Origin: Oscillospiraceae bacterium
GTDB lineage: Bacteria > Bacillota_A > Clostridia > Oscillospirales > Oscillospiraceae
Assembly: GCA_021771675.1 (NCBI GenBank)
Contig: JAETOP010000060.1
Span: 1 to 22,971 of the forward strand
DNA: 22,971 nucleotides
Reading direction: 5' to 3'
The notes under the pieces were generated by a model. That model did no database searches, was not told the DNA's origin, and was given only the letters and a program-made list of their open reading frames with translations. Of the stretch, positions 8,201 through 16,225 are shown piece after piece; within the stretch, counting starts at the first letter, position 1, and every line of letters starts with the position of its first letter. The translations under genes were made by a program, and so were the position numbers.

Positions 8201-9126
8201 TTTCCGCCACTCCACCGCTTCCACATATCCGCCGCCGCCTTTTGAGGGGACAGGCCGAAGTAGTCCAACTGATAGTCCCGGGAACCGGTGAGCACGGCAA
8301 AGGAGTCGGGCACGCCGTACCGGTGGAACACCGCCGGACGCTGCCCGCGCTCCATCAGCAGCTCTGCCACGGCGCTGCCCAGGCCGCCGGTGACGCCGTG
8401 CTCCTCCATGGTGAACACTGCCCGGTGTCCGGCGGCGCAGGCCAAAACTGCCTCCTCGTCCAACGGCTGTACCCGGGGCACGCTGTACAGAGTCACTGAG
8501 CATCCCCGTTCCTCCAGCAGCTTTTGCGCCTGAACCGCTTCCCGCAGGATGGTTCCGCAGGCCAGGATCGCCAGATCTGTCCCATGGGCCAGGGGGATGG
8601 CCTTTTCCACCGGCTCGGCCACCGGTCCCTGGTGGATGGGCGCGTCCACGCTGCGGCCAATGCGGATATAGGCCGGGCGCTGCCGCCGATAGGCCGTCAG
8701 CATTACCGCCTCCATCTCCGCCGGGTCGGCAGGACAGTACACGTCGATATTGGGAAACGCCCGCATCATTGCGACATCCTGGAGGGCGTGATGGGTGGGC
8801 CCCGCCGTACCGTAGGCAAACCCGCCGCCCACCCCCACCAAGATCACCGGGTTCTCCTGATAGCATACGTCCAGCATGATCTGCTCCGCGCTACGCAGCG
8901 TCATAAAGGACACCACGTTATAGGCGAAGGGCTTCATTCCCGCCGCAGCCAATCCCGCGGCAAAGGATACAAAGCTCTGCTCCGCAATGCCCACATTCAC
9001 AAAGCGCGGGCCGAACTCCGCCTCAAAGGGCTCCATCACAGAGAAACCGGTGTCCCCAATCACCAGCATGACCTTGGGATCCTCCCGGGCCAGGCGGGAC
9101 ATGGTTTGAACAAATGTGTTTCTCAT
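8197..9126 (-). CDS. Transketolase-like, C-terminal half (pyrimidine-binding and C-terminal domains)
   Basis: 309 residues. Visible landmarks are VIGDTGFS near residue 22, NVGIAEQSFVSFAAGLA (the catalytic Glu that contacts the ThDP pyrimidine, about residue 48), GTAGPTHHALQDVAMMRAFP and YCPADPAEMEA, then a C-terminal transketolase domain with HGTDLAILACGTI. It pairs with the N-half encoded just upstream (9123-9935) to form a split ThDP enzyme that moves two-carbon ketol units. Its location between sugar-nucleotide genes suggests a specialised role in making a branched or chain-modified sugar, not the pentose phosphate pathway; this is inference. Both ends are 4-base ATGA overlaps with neighbouring genes. 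Confidence 0.87.
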   Translation of the reverse strand: MRNTFVQTMSRLAREDPKVMLVIGDTGFSVMEPFEAEFGPRFVNVGIAEQSFVSFAAGLAAAGMKPFAYNVVSFMTLRSAEQIMLDVCYQENPVILVGVGGGFAYGTAGPTHHALQDVAMMRAFPNIDVYCPADPAEMEAVMLTAYRRQRPAYIRIGRSVDAPIHQGPVAEPVEKAIPLAHGTDLAILACGTILREAVQAQKLLEERGCSVTLYSVPRVQPLDEEAVLACAAGHRAVFTMEEHGVTGGLGSAVAELLMERGQRPAVFHRYGVPDSFAVLTGSRDYQLDYFGLSPQKAAADMWKRWSGGK

Positions 9127-9935
9127 CGGCTCAGCTCCTCCAGCGCCTGGGCAAGCTGCTCCTCATTGGGGGACTTGAAGTGCCACTCCAGACGATTTTC
9201 CATAAATGACACGCCCTTGCCCTTTACCGTATGGGCAATCACCGCTGTGGGTCGGGGATCCCCGTCCAGGCCCGCTCGGGAGAACAGCGCCTCCAGCGCG
9301 TCATAGTCATGGCCATCCACCTCCAAAGCATGGCAGCCAAAGGCCCGGAACTTTTCCGCCATATCCCCCATATTCAGCACCTGCTCATCGCTGCCGTAGG
9401 ATTGCAGGCGGTTGCGATCCACGATCATCACCAGGTTGTTCAAGGCAAACCGGGCGGCAAACATGGCCGCCTCCCAGACACTGCCCTCGTTGCACTCCCC
9501 GTCTCCCATCAGCACGAACACACGACCGCCCTGCCCCTGGAGCCGTTTGGCATAGGCGATCCCCGTGCCCAGGTTGGCGCCATGGCCCAGGGAGCCGGCG
9601 GACATCTCCACCCCGGGAACTACAAACTTCCGTGTGTGGCCCGCGTAGTTTTCTCCGTCTGCCACATGGAGCTCCAGATCCTCCATAGGGATCAGCCCCG
9701 CATAGGCCAAAGTGGTGTAAAAGGTGGCAGCGATGTGTCCTTTACTCAGCAGAAATACGTTCCGATTTGGGTCATTCAGATTGTCCGGGGTCAGACCCAG
9801 AATCCGGGTATACAGCACCGCCAGAATGTCCGCTGACGAATAGCCGCCCCCGATGTGGGAATCCCGGGTGCGCATCAAGGTCTTTGCCACGTGCATCCGC
9901 ACCGCCCGGGCAAATTCTTTGGGATCGTTGATCAT
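9123..9935 (-). CDS. Transketolase-like, N-terminal half (ThDP diphosphate-binding domain)
   Basis: 270 residues, the usual size for the N subunit of split transketolases. It shows RMHVAKTLMRTRDSHIGGG at the amino end, KGHIAATFYTTLAYAG, SLGHGANLGTGIAYA and the ThDP/metal motif GDGECNEGSVWEAAMFA (about residues 150-166) closed by IVDRNRLQS. The start at 9935 is fixed by an ATGA overlap with the upstream mutase gene, and its stop overlaps the start of the C-half at 9126. The two halves would form one active enzyme with ThDP at their interface. Substrate unknown; likely a sugar nucleotide or a small ketose in the glycan pathway. Confidence 0.88.
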   Translation of the reverse strand: MINDPKEFARAVRMHVAKTLMRTRDSHIGGGYSSADILAVLYTRILGLTPDNLNDPNRNVFLLSKGHIAATFYTTLAYAGLIPMEDLELHVADGENYAGHTRKFVVPGVEMSAGSLGHGANLGTGIAYAKRLQGQGGRVFVLMGDGECNEGSVWEAAMFAARFALNNLVMIVDRNRLQSYGSDEQVLNMGDMAEKFRAFGCHALEVDGHDYDALEALFSRAGLDGDPRPTAVIAHTVKGKGVSFMENRLEWHFKSPNEEQLAQALEELSR

Positions 9936-11095
9936 TGTGGCCCTCTCCCCTCTCTGCGGTGAATTTCCTCTGCCGCGTCCAGCCCGCGGCTCACTGCTTC
10001 GTCCATGTTGTAGTAGCGAAAGTCCGCCAGCCGCCCCGCTCCGTAGAGATGAGGCACCCGCTCCAGCAGCTCCCGGTATGCCCGATGCTGTGCCTTGGAG
10101 CGCTCTGTCAGCACCACATAATACGGCTCGTCCCACGGGTCCTCCATGGGGCCGGGGTACTCGCTCACCAGCAGGGTTTTGTCCATCCCTGGCAGGTTGC
10201 CCGGCAGATGGCGGTAGTCCGTCCGCCGAGTCCACGGGATATCCAAATCCGGGTAGTACATGGCCAGACAGGGTAACCCCTCCCCGGACGCGCAGTATTC
10301 CAGGTCAAAGTGCAGCGTGCGGTAGGGCAGGGGCCCCGCCCGGTACCCAAACAGCCGGTCCAGCGCCCCGGTATACAGCACTGCGTCCCACTTTCGCCCG
10401 GTTTTCCAGACGATTTGTCCGTCTAAGACCTCCATCAGCGCGGACGCGTCCAGCTCGGTCAGCACCTCGATAGCAGGATGAGCCAGAATAGACTGAAACA
10501 GGGCGGCAAAGCCCTCCTCCGGCATAAACTGGAACTGTTCCGGACGGAATTCCTTCCGATTCTCCAAATAGACGGGGGCCCGGGCGATCACCTCCGGGGA
10601 CAGCTCCTCCGGGCGCAGCCCCCACTGCTTCTGGTTATAGGGCGCACAGTCGCAGTCGTACAGACGCTGTCCTGCTTGCCGGAGCAGGGGATTAGATGCG
10701 TTCAGCAGCTCCAGAACGGTGACATGATCCCGGCCGCCCCACTCCCGTGCCAGGGCGTCCAGCACCCCGACGCCCTCCTCCGGCATCAGCCGCCGCAGAG
10801 TTTCTGGCTGGAAGGGCATGGGAAGGCTATTCCCCTGGATCCACACCCGCAGGGCGCACCGAAACGGAACCCACCGGGCGAAGGGAGCGAGGAACTCCCA
10901 CACCCGCTCCCGGTCGGTAAAAAAGATGTGGGGGCCATAGACGTGGTACAGGATGCCGTTTTCATCCCGCCGGTCGTAGGCGTTGCCGCCGATATGGCTG
11001 CGGCGGTCGATCACCGTCACCTGCCAGCCGTACTGCGCCAGGCGGCGGGCGGCGGACGCCCCGCAGCAGCCCGCGCCAACAACCAGAGCCCTCAT
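9932..11095 (-). CDS. glf: UDP-galactopyranose mutase family flavoprotein
   Basis: 387 residues. The amino end is a FAD-binding Rossmann fold, VVGAGCCGASAARRLA (about residues 5-20), with the acidic residue at VIDRRSHIGGNAYD. The family block YGPHIFFTDRERVW follows (about 52-65), then NQKQWG and a C-terminal GAGRLADFRYYNMDEAV that closes the FAD site. The enzyme converts UDP-galactopyranose to UDP-galactofuranose using reduced FAD. In this operon the immediate upstream gene is rfbG, which makes a CDP-linked sugar, so a CDP- or other NDP-6-deoxysugar may be the true substrate. Start and stop are both in 4-base ATGA overlaps (with rfbG and the transketolase N-half). Confidence 0.88.
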   Translation of the reverse strand: MRALVVGAGCCGASAARRLAQYGWQVTVIDRRSHIGGNAYDRRDENGILYHVYGPHIFFTDRERVWEFLAPFARWVPFRCALRVWIQGNSLPMPFQPETLRRLMPEEGVGVLDALAREWGGRDHVTVLELLNASNPLLRQAGQRLYDCDCAPYNQKQWGLRPEELSPEVIARAPVYLENRKEFRPEQFQFMPEEGFAALFQSILAHPAIEVLTELDASALMEVLDGQIVWKTGRKWDAVLYTGALDRLFGYRAGPLPYRTLHFDLEYCASGEGLPCLAMYYPDLDIPWTRRTDYRHLPGNLPGMDKTLLVSEYPGPMEDPWDEPYYVVLTERSKAQHRAYRELLERVPHLYGAGRLADFRYYNMDEAVSRGLDAAEEIHRREGRGPQ

Positions 11096-12153
11096 CTCTG
11101 CATCTCCTGAATCCGTTTAATGTACTGTGTCACCTGCTCCCGGCACAGTTGAGCTCCAGGGGTGCAGGTAAGCCCCGCCTGAAAAGCGGCAGCCTGGGCT
11201 AACGTCTCCTCCAATGTATACAAAGGACTCCAGCCCAGAAGTTCCCGGGCCTTGCTGCTGTCCAGGCGGAGTAATTCCGTCTCGCCGGAGTGTCCACCGG
11301 TACCCAGTTCACAGCTTGCGCCGGGGAAGTGGGATGCCAGCAGCTCCGCCACCCGCCCCACGGTCTGAAATCCGTCAGGGGCGGGGCCAAAGTTGAAGGA
11401 CGCATCACCCGTTACTGTGCCCTCCGCCAGCGCTCGTCCCAACATCAGATACCCCCAGAGCACGTCCAGCACATACTGCCAGGGCCGGATGAAGTCGGGA
11501 TTGCGCAGCTTTGCGGGCATACCCATAGAAAAGCAGTCCAGCAGATGAGGGATGAGCCTGGTCTTATTGAAGTCTCCCCCGCCGATGGTGTTGCTGGCCC
11601 GGGCGGTGGCGATGGGCAGCTCCGGGAAGGAAAGGCGGTAACACTGGGCAGCCAGATCCTGGCACGCCTTGCTGGTGGAATAGGCCTCTGCCGCGCCGAA
11701 GGGGTCGTCCTCCCGGCAAGGCTTGCCCTTCAGCCCCTGGGCATAGCATTTGTCGCTGGTAATCACTACCGTGGGAATTCGGCGGCCGCTGCGGCGAACC
11801 GCTTCCAGCAGCCCCACCGTTCCCATGACATTGATCTCAAAAATATCCGCTGGGTACTCATGGGAACCGTCCAGGTAAGCGTGGGCAGCCAGGTGGACGA
11901 TCAGATCAGGCTGGAATTGATTCAGCGTTCGCTCCAGCTCTGTACGACTTCGGATATCCCCCAGGATCTCGTCCCTCATAGGAGGCCGGGCCATTTCATA
12001 CAGGCATCCGGGCCGGGGCGGGAGGGCATAGCCGAAAGGCTTAGCGCCCAAGGCGGACAGCAGCCAGCACAGCCAGGTCCCTTTGAAGCCGGTATGGCCG
12101 GTCACCAGCACTCGCTTGTTGTTATAACACACGTTTCGTTCCAGCGACTCCAC
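11092..12153 (-). CDS. rfbG: CDP-glucose 4,6-dehydratase
   Basis: 353 residues, a short-chain dehydrogenase of the extended type. It has the NAD-binding GHTGFKGTWLCWLL (about residues 18-31), the family-specific GYALPP, GDIRSR, the catalytic ITSDKCY, YSTSK with the Tyr and Lys of the YxxxK pair, and TARASNTIGGGDFNKTRLIP. It converts CDP-glucose to CDP-4-keto-6-deoxyglucose, the precursor of 3,6-dideoxy and branched hexoses; rfbF in the same run makes its substrate. The start is a GTG at 12153 directly after a run of seven G on the coding strand; there is no clean Shine-Dalgarno, and an in-frame stop lies just upstream. The gene is 13 bases from the previous stop, so coupling may start translation. 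It overlaps glf by ATGA. Confidence 0.9.
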   Translation of the reverse strand: MESLERNVCYNNKRVLVTGHTGFKGTWLCWLLSALGAKPFGYALPPRPGCLYEMARPPMRDEILGDIRSRTELERTLNQFQPDLIVHLAAHAYLDGSHEYPADIFEINVMGTVGLLEAVRRSGRRIPTVVITSDKCYAQGLKGKPCREDDPFGAAEAYSTSKACQDLAAQCYRLSFPELPIATARASNTIGGGDFNKTRLIPHLLDCFSMGMPAKLRNPDFIRPWQYVLDVLWGYLMLGRALAEGTVTGDASFNFGPAPDGFQTVGRVAELLASHFPGASCELGTGGHSGETELLRLDSSKARELLGWSPLYTLEETLAQAAAFQAGLTCTPGAQLCREQVTQYIKRIQEMQR

Positions 12154-12166
12154 CCCCCCGCTTTAT

Positions 12167-14023
12167 TTAGGATTGCTTTCTCCACACATTGAATTTGCCC
12201 AGGGACAGCAGCACGCTCTTTGCCTCGTCCTCCTGCTGAATGCCCAAAAGAGAGACAAGTTTTTCAGCCGCAGATCTCCATGCATCATTGGTCAGGGAGA
12301 TCGACTTCTCCAACGCCATTCCCTCTCTCTGGAGCACCGCAGTCAGTGCGCTGTCTGTGACAATACGCAGGCCAAGGCCCTCCGGGTCATGCAGAAACAT
12401 GCCGTCCTCCGGCAGCTTCCCGGCCAGCGCCGTGCTCAGGTTGGACAGGCTGTAAAAATTCTCGTACTGGATGAGCAGCAGCCCACTGGATTTCAGTCGG
12501 CTGGTCGCCACGTGGAGTACGCCCCGCAGATCGGCACACCGGTCCAAATTGCCCCCCACGATGGCTATGTCATACCAGCCTTCCAGTGTCTGCTCTGCTT
12601 CCTGGAGCAGCCCGCTGCGGTGGAATAACCCCTCCATGTCCTCTAAGTACCGCCCGTCCTCGGTCAGGGCGTCCACCGTAATCTCATCGCACCCGCACGC
12701 CCTGAGACGGTTGGACAGAGCAAGTACACTCTCACCAAACATGGGATTCAGCGCCAAAATCCGAATAGAGCCAGAAGCGGACAGCGAAAAAGTGCCAAGC
12801 GCCGCACAAAGATCCATGCCCAGCGAGGCCCAGCCGTCCACGCCGTACTTTTGCCGGAACTGGGCCCGCCCCAGATCCATCACCTGGAACTGGCCCTCTC
12901 CGATGGTGGCAGATCCGTAATGGTGGACAAACACGTCCTTACAAAGCACTTGACGCCAGTTCATTCTCCGCAATACGCAACTAAAATCGTCGTCAGCAAA
13001 CATATCGTAGCAAAAGAACGGATCTATCGCGAAGCTCATCTGTTTCAGCGTATCCGTGCGCATACAGGCCAGAATGGAGAACAGACGGGAACGGTCCTCC
13101 CATTTTCTGGGGTCGCAGTGGTTGTAACTTTCAGCAAAGGAGAACATCCCTTTGAGGTCATTCTTTGCATATGGTACAGAAATGGCCTGCAAATTGCTTG
13201 CCGAGTTGCATACAGGAACCGCCATGGCAATACGTGGGTCGCTCTCCATGCATCGCCAGAGGATCTCATCATAACGCGGTGTGACGATCACGTCGTTGCT
13301 GACGTATAGGAGATATTTTCCCTCCATGTAGCTGGACACCATGGTGAAAATCAGGTTTCCGGCGGCGGCGGAGCCCATGTTGTGGGGATAGTAGATCTTT
13401 TTCACATGAGGCAGTCCCTCGCACCAGGCGGTGGTTTCTGGATCGCTCCCATTGTCAAAGGTGATCAGCTCATAGCTGTGTCCTTTGGTATAGGTTTCGA
13501 TGGCGTCCAGACATTCCTTGGTCATCTTCTGCTTGCCATAGAACAACACGACGATGGAGAAATCAAAGCGGTATCCTCTTGGCTCATTCCGTTTTGGGCT
13601 CTCCCGGATCTGACGGATGCGCTGCCGTTCCTGAGCATACCAGTCCTTTAAAGATTCGTCGGACACCGCGTGGAGTAAGAAAAATTCTGCATAACGCCGC
13701 CAGAACAAAAATAGCGGCGCAAAGGAACAGGTAAACTGTACCAATGCACGGTCGTCATGTTCCGCCTCCAGCAATTTGCGGATCCGTTCAACTGTCAGCG
13801 GCGCATTCAATCCAATCTCCTTCAGCTTATTCTTCAGCTTGATCTGAGGAGCAAGCTGTTCAATAGCGGACGCAATGGCGGTACACAACGTTTCCAAATC
13901 TCCCAAAAGGTATTGATTTGCTGCCAGTCCATGATCCTTTAAGTAGACAACTGCTTCCTCGCCGGTGTCAAACAGCTCAAATATCTGTGCGGCCAGCGCT
14001 TCACGCACGTGCTGATCCATCAT
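12167..14023 (-). CDS. GT2 glycosyltransferase with C-terminal methyltransferase-like domain
   Basis: 618 residues. The first 145 or so are helical and unrecognised. A GT-A fold of family GT2 follows, beginning with FSIVVLFYGKQKMTKECLDA (about residue 154), ITFDNGSDPETT and the nucleotide-sugar/metal-binding YVSNDVIV (about 237), then FADDDFSCVLRR and VFVHHYGSATIG. The last 190 residues, starting at SIRILALNPMFGESVL, follow the strand pattern of a SAM-methyltransferase-like fold (IAIVGGNLDR, LLLIQYENF), but without a clear SAM-binding glycine loop, so it may be degenerate. The protein probably adds one sugar of the glycan in the cytoplasm. Two adjacent ATGs (14023 and 14020) follow AAGGTGG; I took the first. 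Confidence 0.82.
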   Translation of the reverse strand: MMDQHVREALAAQIFELFDTGEEAVVYLKDHGLAANQYLLGDLETLCTAIASAIEQLAPQIKLKNKLKEIGLNAPLTVERIRKLLEAEHDDRALVQFTCSFAPLFLFWRRYAEFFLLHAVSDESLKDWYAQERQRIRQIRESPKRNEPRGYRFDFSIVVLFYGKQKMTKECLDAIETYTKGHSYELITFDNGSDPETTAWCEGLPHVKKIYYPHNMGSAAAGNLIFTMVSSYMEGKYLLYVSNDVIVTPRYDEILWRCMESDPRIAMAVPVCNSASNLQAISVPYAKNDLKGMFSFAESYNHCDPRKWEDRSRLFSILACMRTDTLKQMSFAIDPFFCYDMFADDDFSCVLRRMNWRQVLCKDVFVHHYGSATIGEGQFQVMDLGRAQFRQKYGVDGWASLGMDLCAALGTFSLSASGSIRILALNPMFGESVLALSNRLRACGCDEITVDALTEDGRYLEDMEGLFHRSGLLQEAEQTLEGWYDIAIVGGNLDRCADLRGVLHVATSRLKSSGLLLIQYENFYSLSNLSTALAGKLPEDGMFLHDPEGLGLRIVTDSALTAVLQREGMALEKSISLTNDAWRSAAEKLVSLLGIQQEDEAKSVLLSLGKFNVWRKQS

Positions 14024-14069
14024 TCATCCACCTTGCCTTAGTATAATTATCCGCCGCTGAGTCTTGCAA

Positions 14070-15089
14070 CTATTGTAAATTCTCTGGGAACAGCGGCCAA
14101 TCTGTTCCATACAGTACTCTTGTTCCATACCGCTCCGCCAAGCAGGTTCGGCGGACAGTTTCCGCGCTGCGCGTGGTAACATAATAATCTGCCCCTTGCA
14201 TCAGGATACGCTCATCCAATGTAGCCCCTGCTTGCAGTGTGACACAGCTGTCTCGCGCTTCGTATTGTTCCAAAATCCTTTCCACACTTCGAATATTTTC
14301 CTGTGTGGAAAGTTTCTCCGGAATATATATCAAAAGTTCCGCATTAGGCCGGTCTTTTGAAAAATATTCCTCTAATATTTTGGGGTAAAGTGGGAAGGGC
14401 TCTCCTATGTCAATGGGAAAAAATATGGTACTGGAGCCGTGCCCCGTTAGGGGTGCGGCTCCAGTATCTTCCGCTTGCGGAAGATACTGTTTTACAAATT
14501 CTTCTACTGGCAAGGCAAAATCCTCTTTGCGCTGCCGCTGTGTGCCCTCGTCCCAATCCCACCAAGCGATTTTTTGCAGCGCTTCGATGATAGTTGCATC
14601 GAAGCGGTAGCGCAGAACCTGTGCGGGGTTCCCTCCTACAATGGCATAAGGGGGTACATCTTTGGTGACAACTGATTTTGCGGCAACAATACACCCATTG
14701 TGAAGGGTCACGCCGGGCATGATGGTTGCCCCTGAGCCGACCCAAACGTCATTTTGTATCACAATCGAACCACGTCGCCGCGTCTTCCGCTCTGTGTATC
14801 CATGCAAAATGCTTGTGGCGCTTTGCGCAACTGAGGAAAAATCATGGTCTTGATCAATCATAAGCAGCACATTATCAGCCAATGCTGTGCCTCTTCCAAT
14901 TGCTATACAATGGCACCCAGTTTTAACACGAAAATTGATTCCAGAATGGATTTCAGCTTGCACAATATAGCTATCGCGGTCAATAGAAAGTAACGGGAAC
15001 CCATTCAGTGGGCTTTCTCCAGCTGAAACGGTGACCTGCGTATAAGCTTTGATTCCCTCGGGTGGATTGACCGATATGCTTTGAATCAT
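14070..15089 (-). CDS. Hexapeptide (LbH) O-acetyltransferase fused to a C-terminal GT-B-like domain
   Basis: 339 residues. Residues 1 to about 199 form a CatB-type left-handed beta-helix acyltransferase: AIGRGTALADNVLLMIDQDH, then SIVIQNDVWVGSGATIMPGV, CIVAAKSVVTKDVPPYAIVGGNPA and YRFDATIIEAL. The acetyl donor would be acetyl-CoA, the acceptor a sugar hydroxyl or amino group. Residues from about 222 (LLIYIPEKLS, MQGADYYVTTRSAE) look like the last part of a GT-B glycosyltransferase fold and have no counterpart in plain acetyltransferases. The linker between them (201-221) is encoded by a double palindrome at 14429-14489. The start at 15089 has AAGGGGG about 8 bases upstream, 20 bases after the radical SAM gene. 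The gene is lower in GC than its neighbours. Confidence 0.82.
   Translation of the reverse strand: MIQSISVNPPEGIKAYTQVTVSAGESPLNGFPLLSIDRDSYIVQAEIHSGINFRVKTGCHCIAIGRGTALADNVLLMIDQDHDFSSVAQSATSILHGYTERKTRRRGSIVIQNDVWVGSGATIMPGVTLHNGCIVAAKSVVTKDVPPYAIVGGNPAQVLRYRFDATIIEALQKIAWWDWDEGTQRQRKEDFALPVEEFVKQYLPQAEDTGAAPLTGHGSSTIFFPIDIGEPFPLYPKILEEYFSKDRPNAELLIYIPEKLSTQENIRSVERILEQYEARDSCVTLQAGATLDERILMQGADYYVTTRSAETVRRTCLAERYGTRVLYGTDWPLFPENLQ
14429..14489. repeat. Double palindromic element inside a coding gene
   Basis: Two back-to-back inverted repeats share the bases CCAGTA. The first has 17-base arms at 14429-14445 and 14450-14466 (two mismatched positions that are G-T wobbles in plus-strand RNA; 4-base centre GTTA). 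The second has perfect 13-base arms CAGTATCTTCCGC at 14462-14474 and 14477-14489, with a 2-base centre. The element is in frame and encodes residues 201-221 of the acetyltransferase fusion, exactly between its two domains. It looks like a REP-type or Rickettsia-palindrome-like small mobile repeat that adds a tolerated linker. No second copy is visible in this window. Confidence 0.7.
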
Positions 15090-15109
15090 GTATCTGCCCC
15101 CTTATCGGT

Positions 15110-16225
15110 TTACAGCTCCTGCCACTCCGGAGAGAATTGCTTCCCAACCTGCAAAAAGGACTCCTGCTTATTCCAGTTGGCATAGGACGACTGGTAGCAG
15201 TTCCGGCAGGACATCGCCATGCGCTCACCATTGACCCGACTGCGGTGCTGCTGGTACTCCTCTGCGTTCCACATCTCCGCAAAGCTCTCGTACTGCTGGA
15301 ATGGGAACAGCTTCTCCGCCGTGGACATGCAAGGCCGCACGAAACCGTCCGAGCCCAGGAAGAAGTCCCGCCATGCAGTATAACAGGTCTTGTGACACTG
15401 ATCGCCGGCGGGATCCTCTCCCATCAGATGGGGCAGTTTCAGCGACACGCCGCATTTCAGCCCCATCTCCACCGCCGCCTGGAACACCTCCCGGGTTCGG
15501 GCCATCTTGTCGTAGAGCACCTCAGAGGCCATCCCTTCGTCAAAGGCTGTGAGGTACACCGCCTTCACCTCGTCCAGCCCCACCTCCCCGGCCAGCCGTA
15601 CCAAGTCTGGCAGCTCGCCCAGATTCTGATCCATGGCGGTAAACACGAAGTTCATATAGGGAAACTCCAGTCCGCGGGCGGCCTTATACTCTGTGATAGC
15701 GGAAATATTTTTTAGAATTTTGTGGAAGTCCGCACCCCGGCGGATCTCCTCGTTGGTCTTGGCGCAGGCTCCATCCATGCTCACAGCAATGATGTCGGCC
15801 TCCGTGCGGAAAATGTCGTCGAACAGCTTGTCCAGCCGCATCCCGTTGGTACAGAAATATTTCCGCAGCCCCAGCCGGTGGGCCCAGTCCAGGAACTCCG
15901 CGAAGTGGGGGTGAACCGTGGGCTCCCCCCATCCCATGAGGGTGACTTCCTCCACCAAATGGGCCACAGGCTCAAAGTACTTCAGCCATTCCATCTGGAA
16001 CCAGGTGGGCTGGAAGTCCGCGGAGTTGCGACCGCACATTTTGCAGTTCAGATTGCAGGCGTTGGTCAGCTCAAAGACAAACCGCCGGGGCATAGATTCC
16101 AGAATCAGGCTCCCCGCCAGCGCCTCCTCCTCGTTCTTTTTACTGTTTGCCATCCGCTCCGGTGTCAGCGGCCGGGTCAGGCGCAGATCCAATGTTTTCG
16201 CCCGCAAGAGCGTTGATTCTTTCAT
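15110..16225 (-). CDS. Radical SAM protein with C-terminal SPASM-like cysteines
   Basis: 371 residues. The radical SAM motif CxxxCxxC is NACNLNCKMCGRN (about residues 58-70), binding the 4Fe-4S cluster that cleaves SAM. It is followed by TLMGWGEPTVHPHF, the family GGEP-like segment, and ISVSMDGA-like strand IIAVSMDGACAKT. The C-terminal third contains CYTAWRDFFLGSDGFVRPCM and CRNCYQSS, the spacing of a SPASM-type auxiliary cluster. The reaction is unknown; in a sugar cluster it could be an epimerisation, deoxygenation or dehydrogenation of a sugar nucleotide or of the mature glycan. The start at 16225 has AGGAGA about 7 bases upstream and overlaps the rfbF stop (ATGA). Confidence 0.85.
   Translation of the reverse strand: MKESTLLRAKTLDLRLTRPLTPERMANSKKNEEEALAGSLILESMPRRFVFELTNACNLNCKMCGRNSADFQPTWFQMEWLKYFEPVAHLVEEVTLMGWGEPTVHPHFAEFLDWAHRLGLRKYFCTNGMRLDKLFDDIFRTEADIIAVSMDGACAKTNEEIRRGADFHKILKNISAITEYKAARGLEFPYMNFVFTAMDQNLGELPDLVRLAGEVGLDEVKAVYLTAFDEGMASEVLYDKMARTREVFQAAVEMGLKCGVSLKLPHLMGEDPAGDQCHKTCYTAWRDFFLGSDGFVRPCMSTAEKLFPFQQYESFAEMWNAEEYQQHRSRVNGERMAMSCRNCYQSSYANWNKQESFLQVGKQFSPEWQEL

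Noticed and set aside
8201..8866. Upstream extension of the FkbM copy 2 frame
   Set aside because: It lies inside the transketolase C-half, has low-complexity Gly/Arg content, and the ATGA overlap at 8197-8200 gives the true start.
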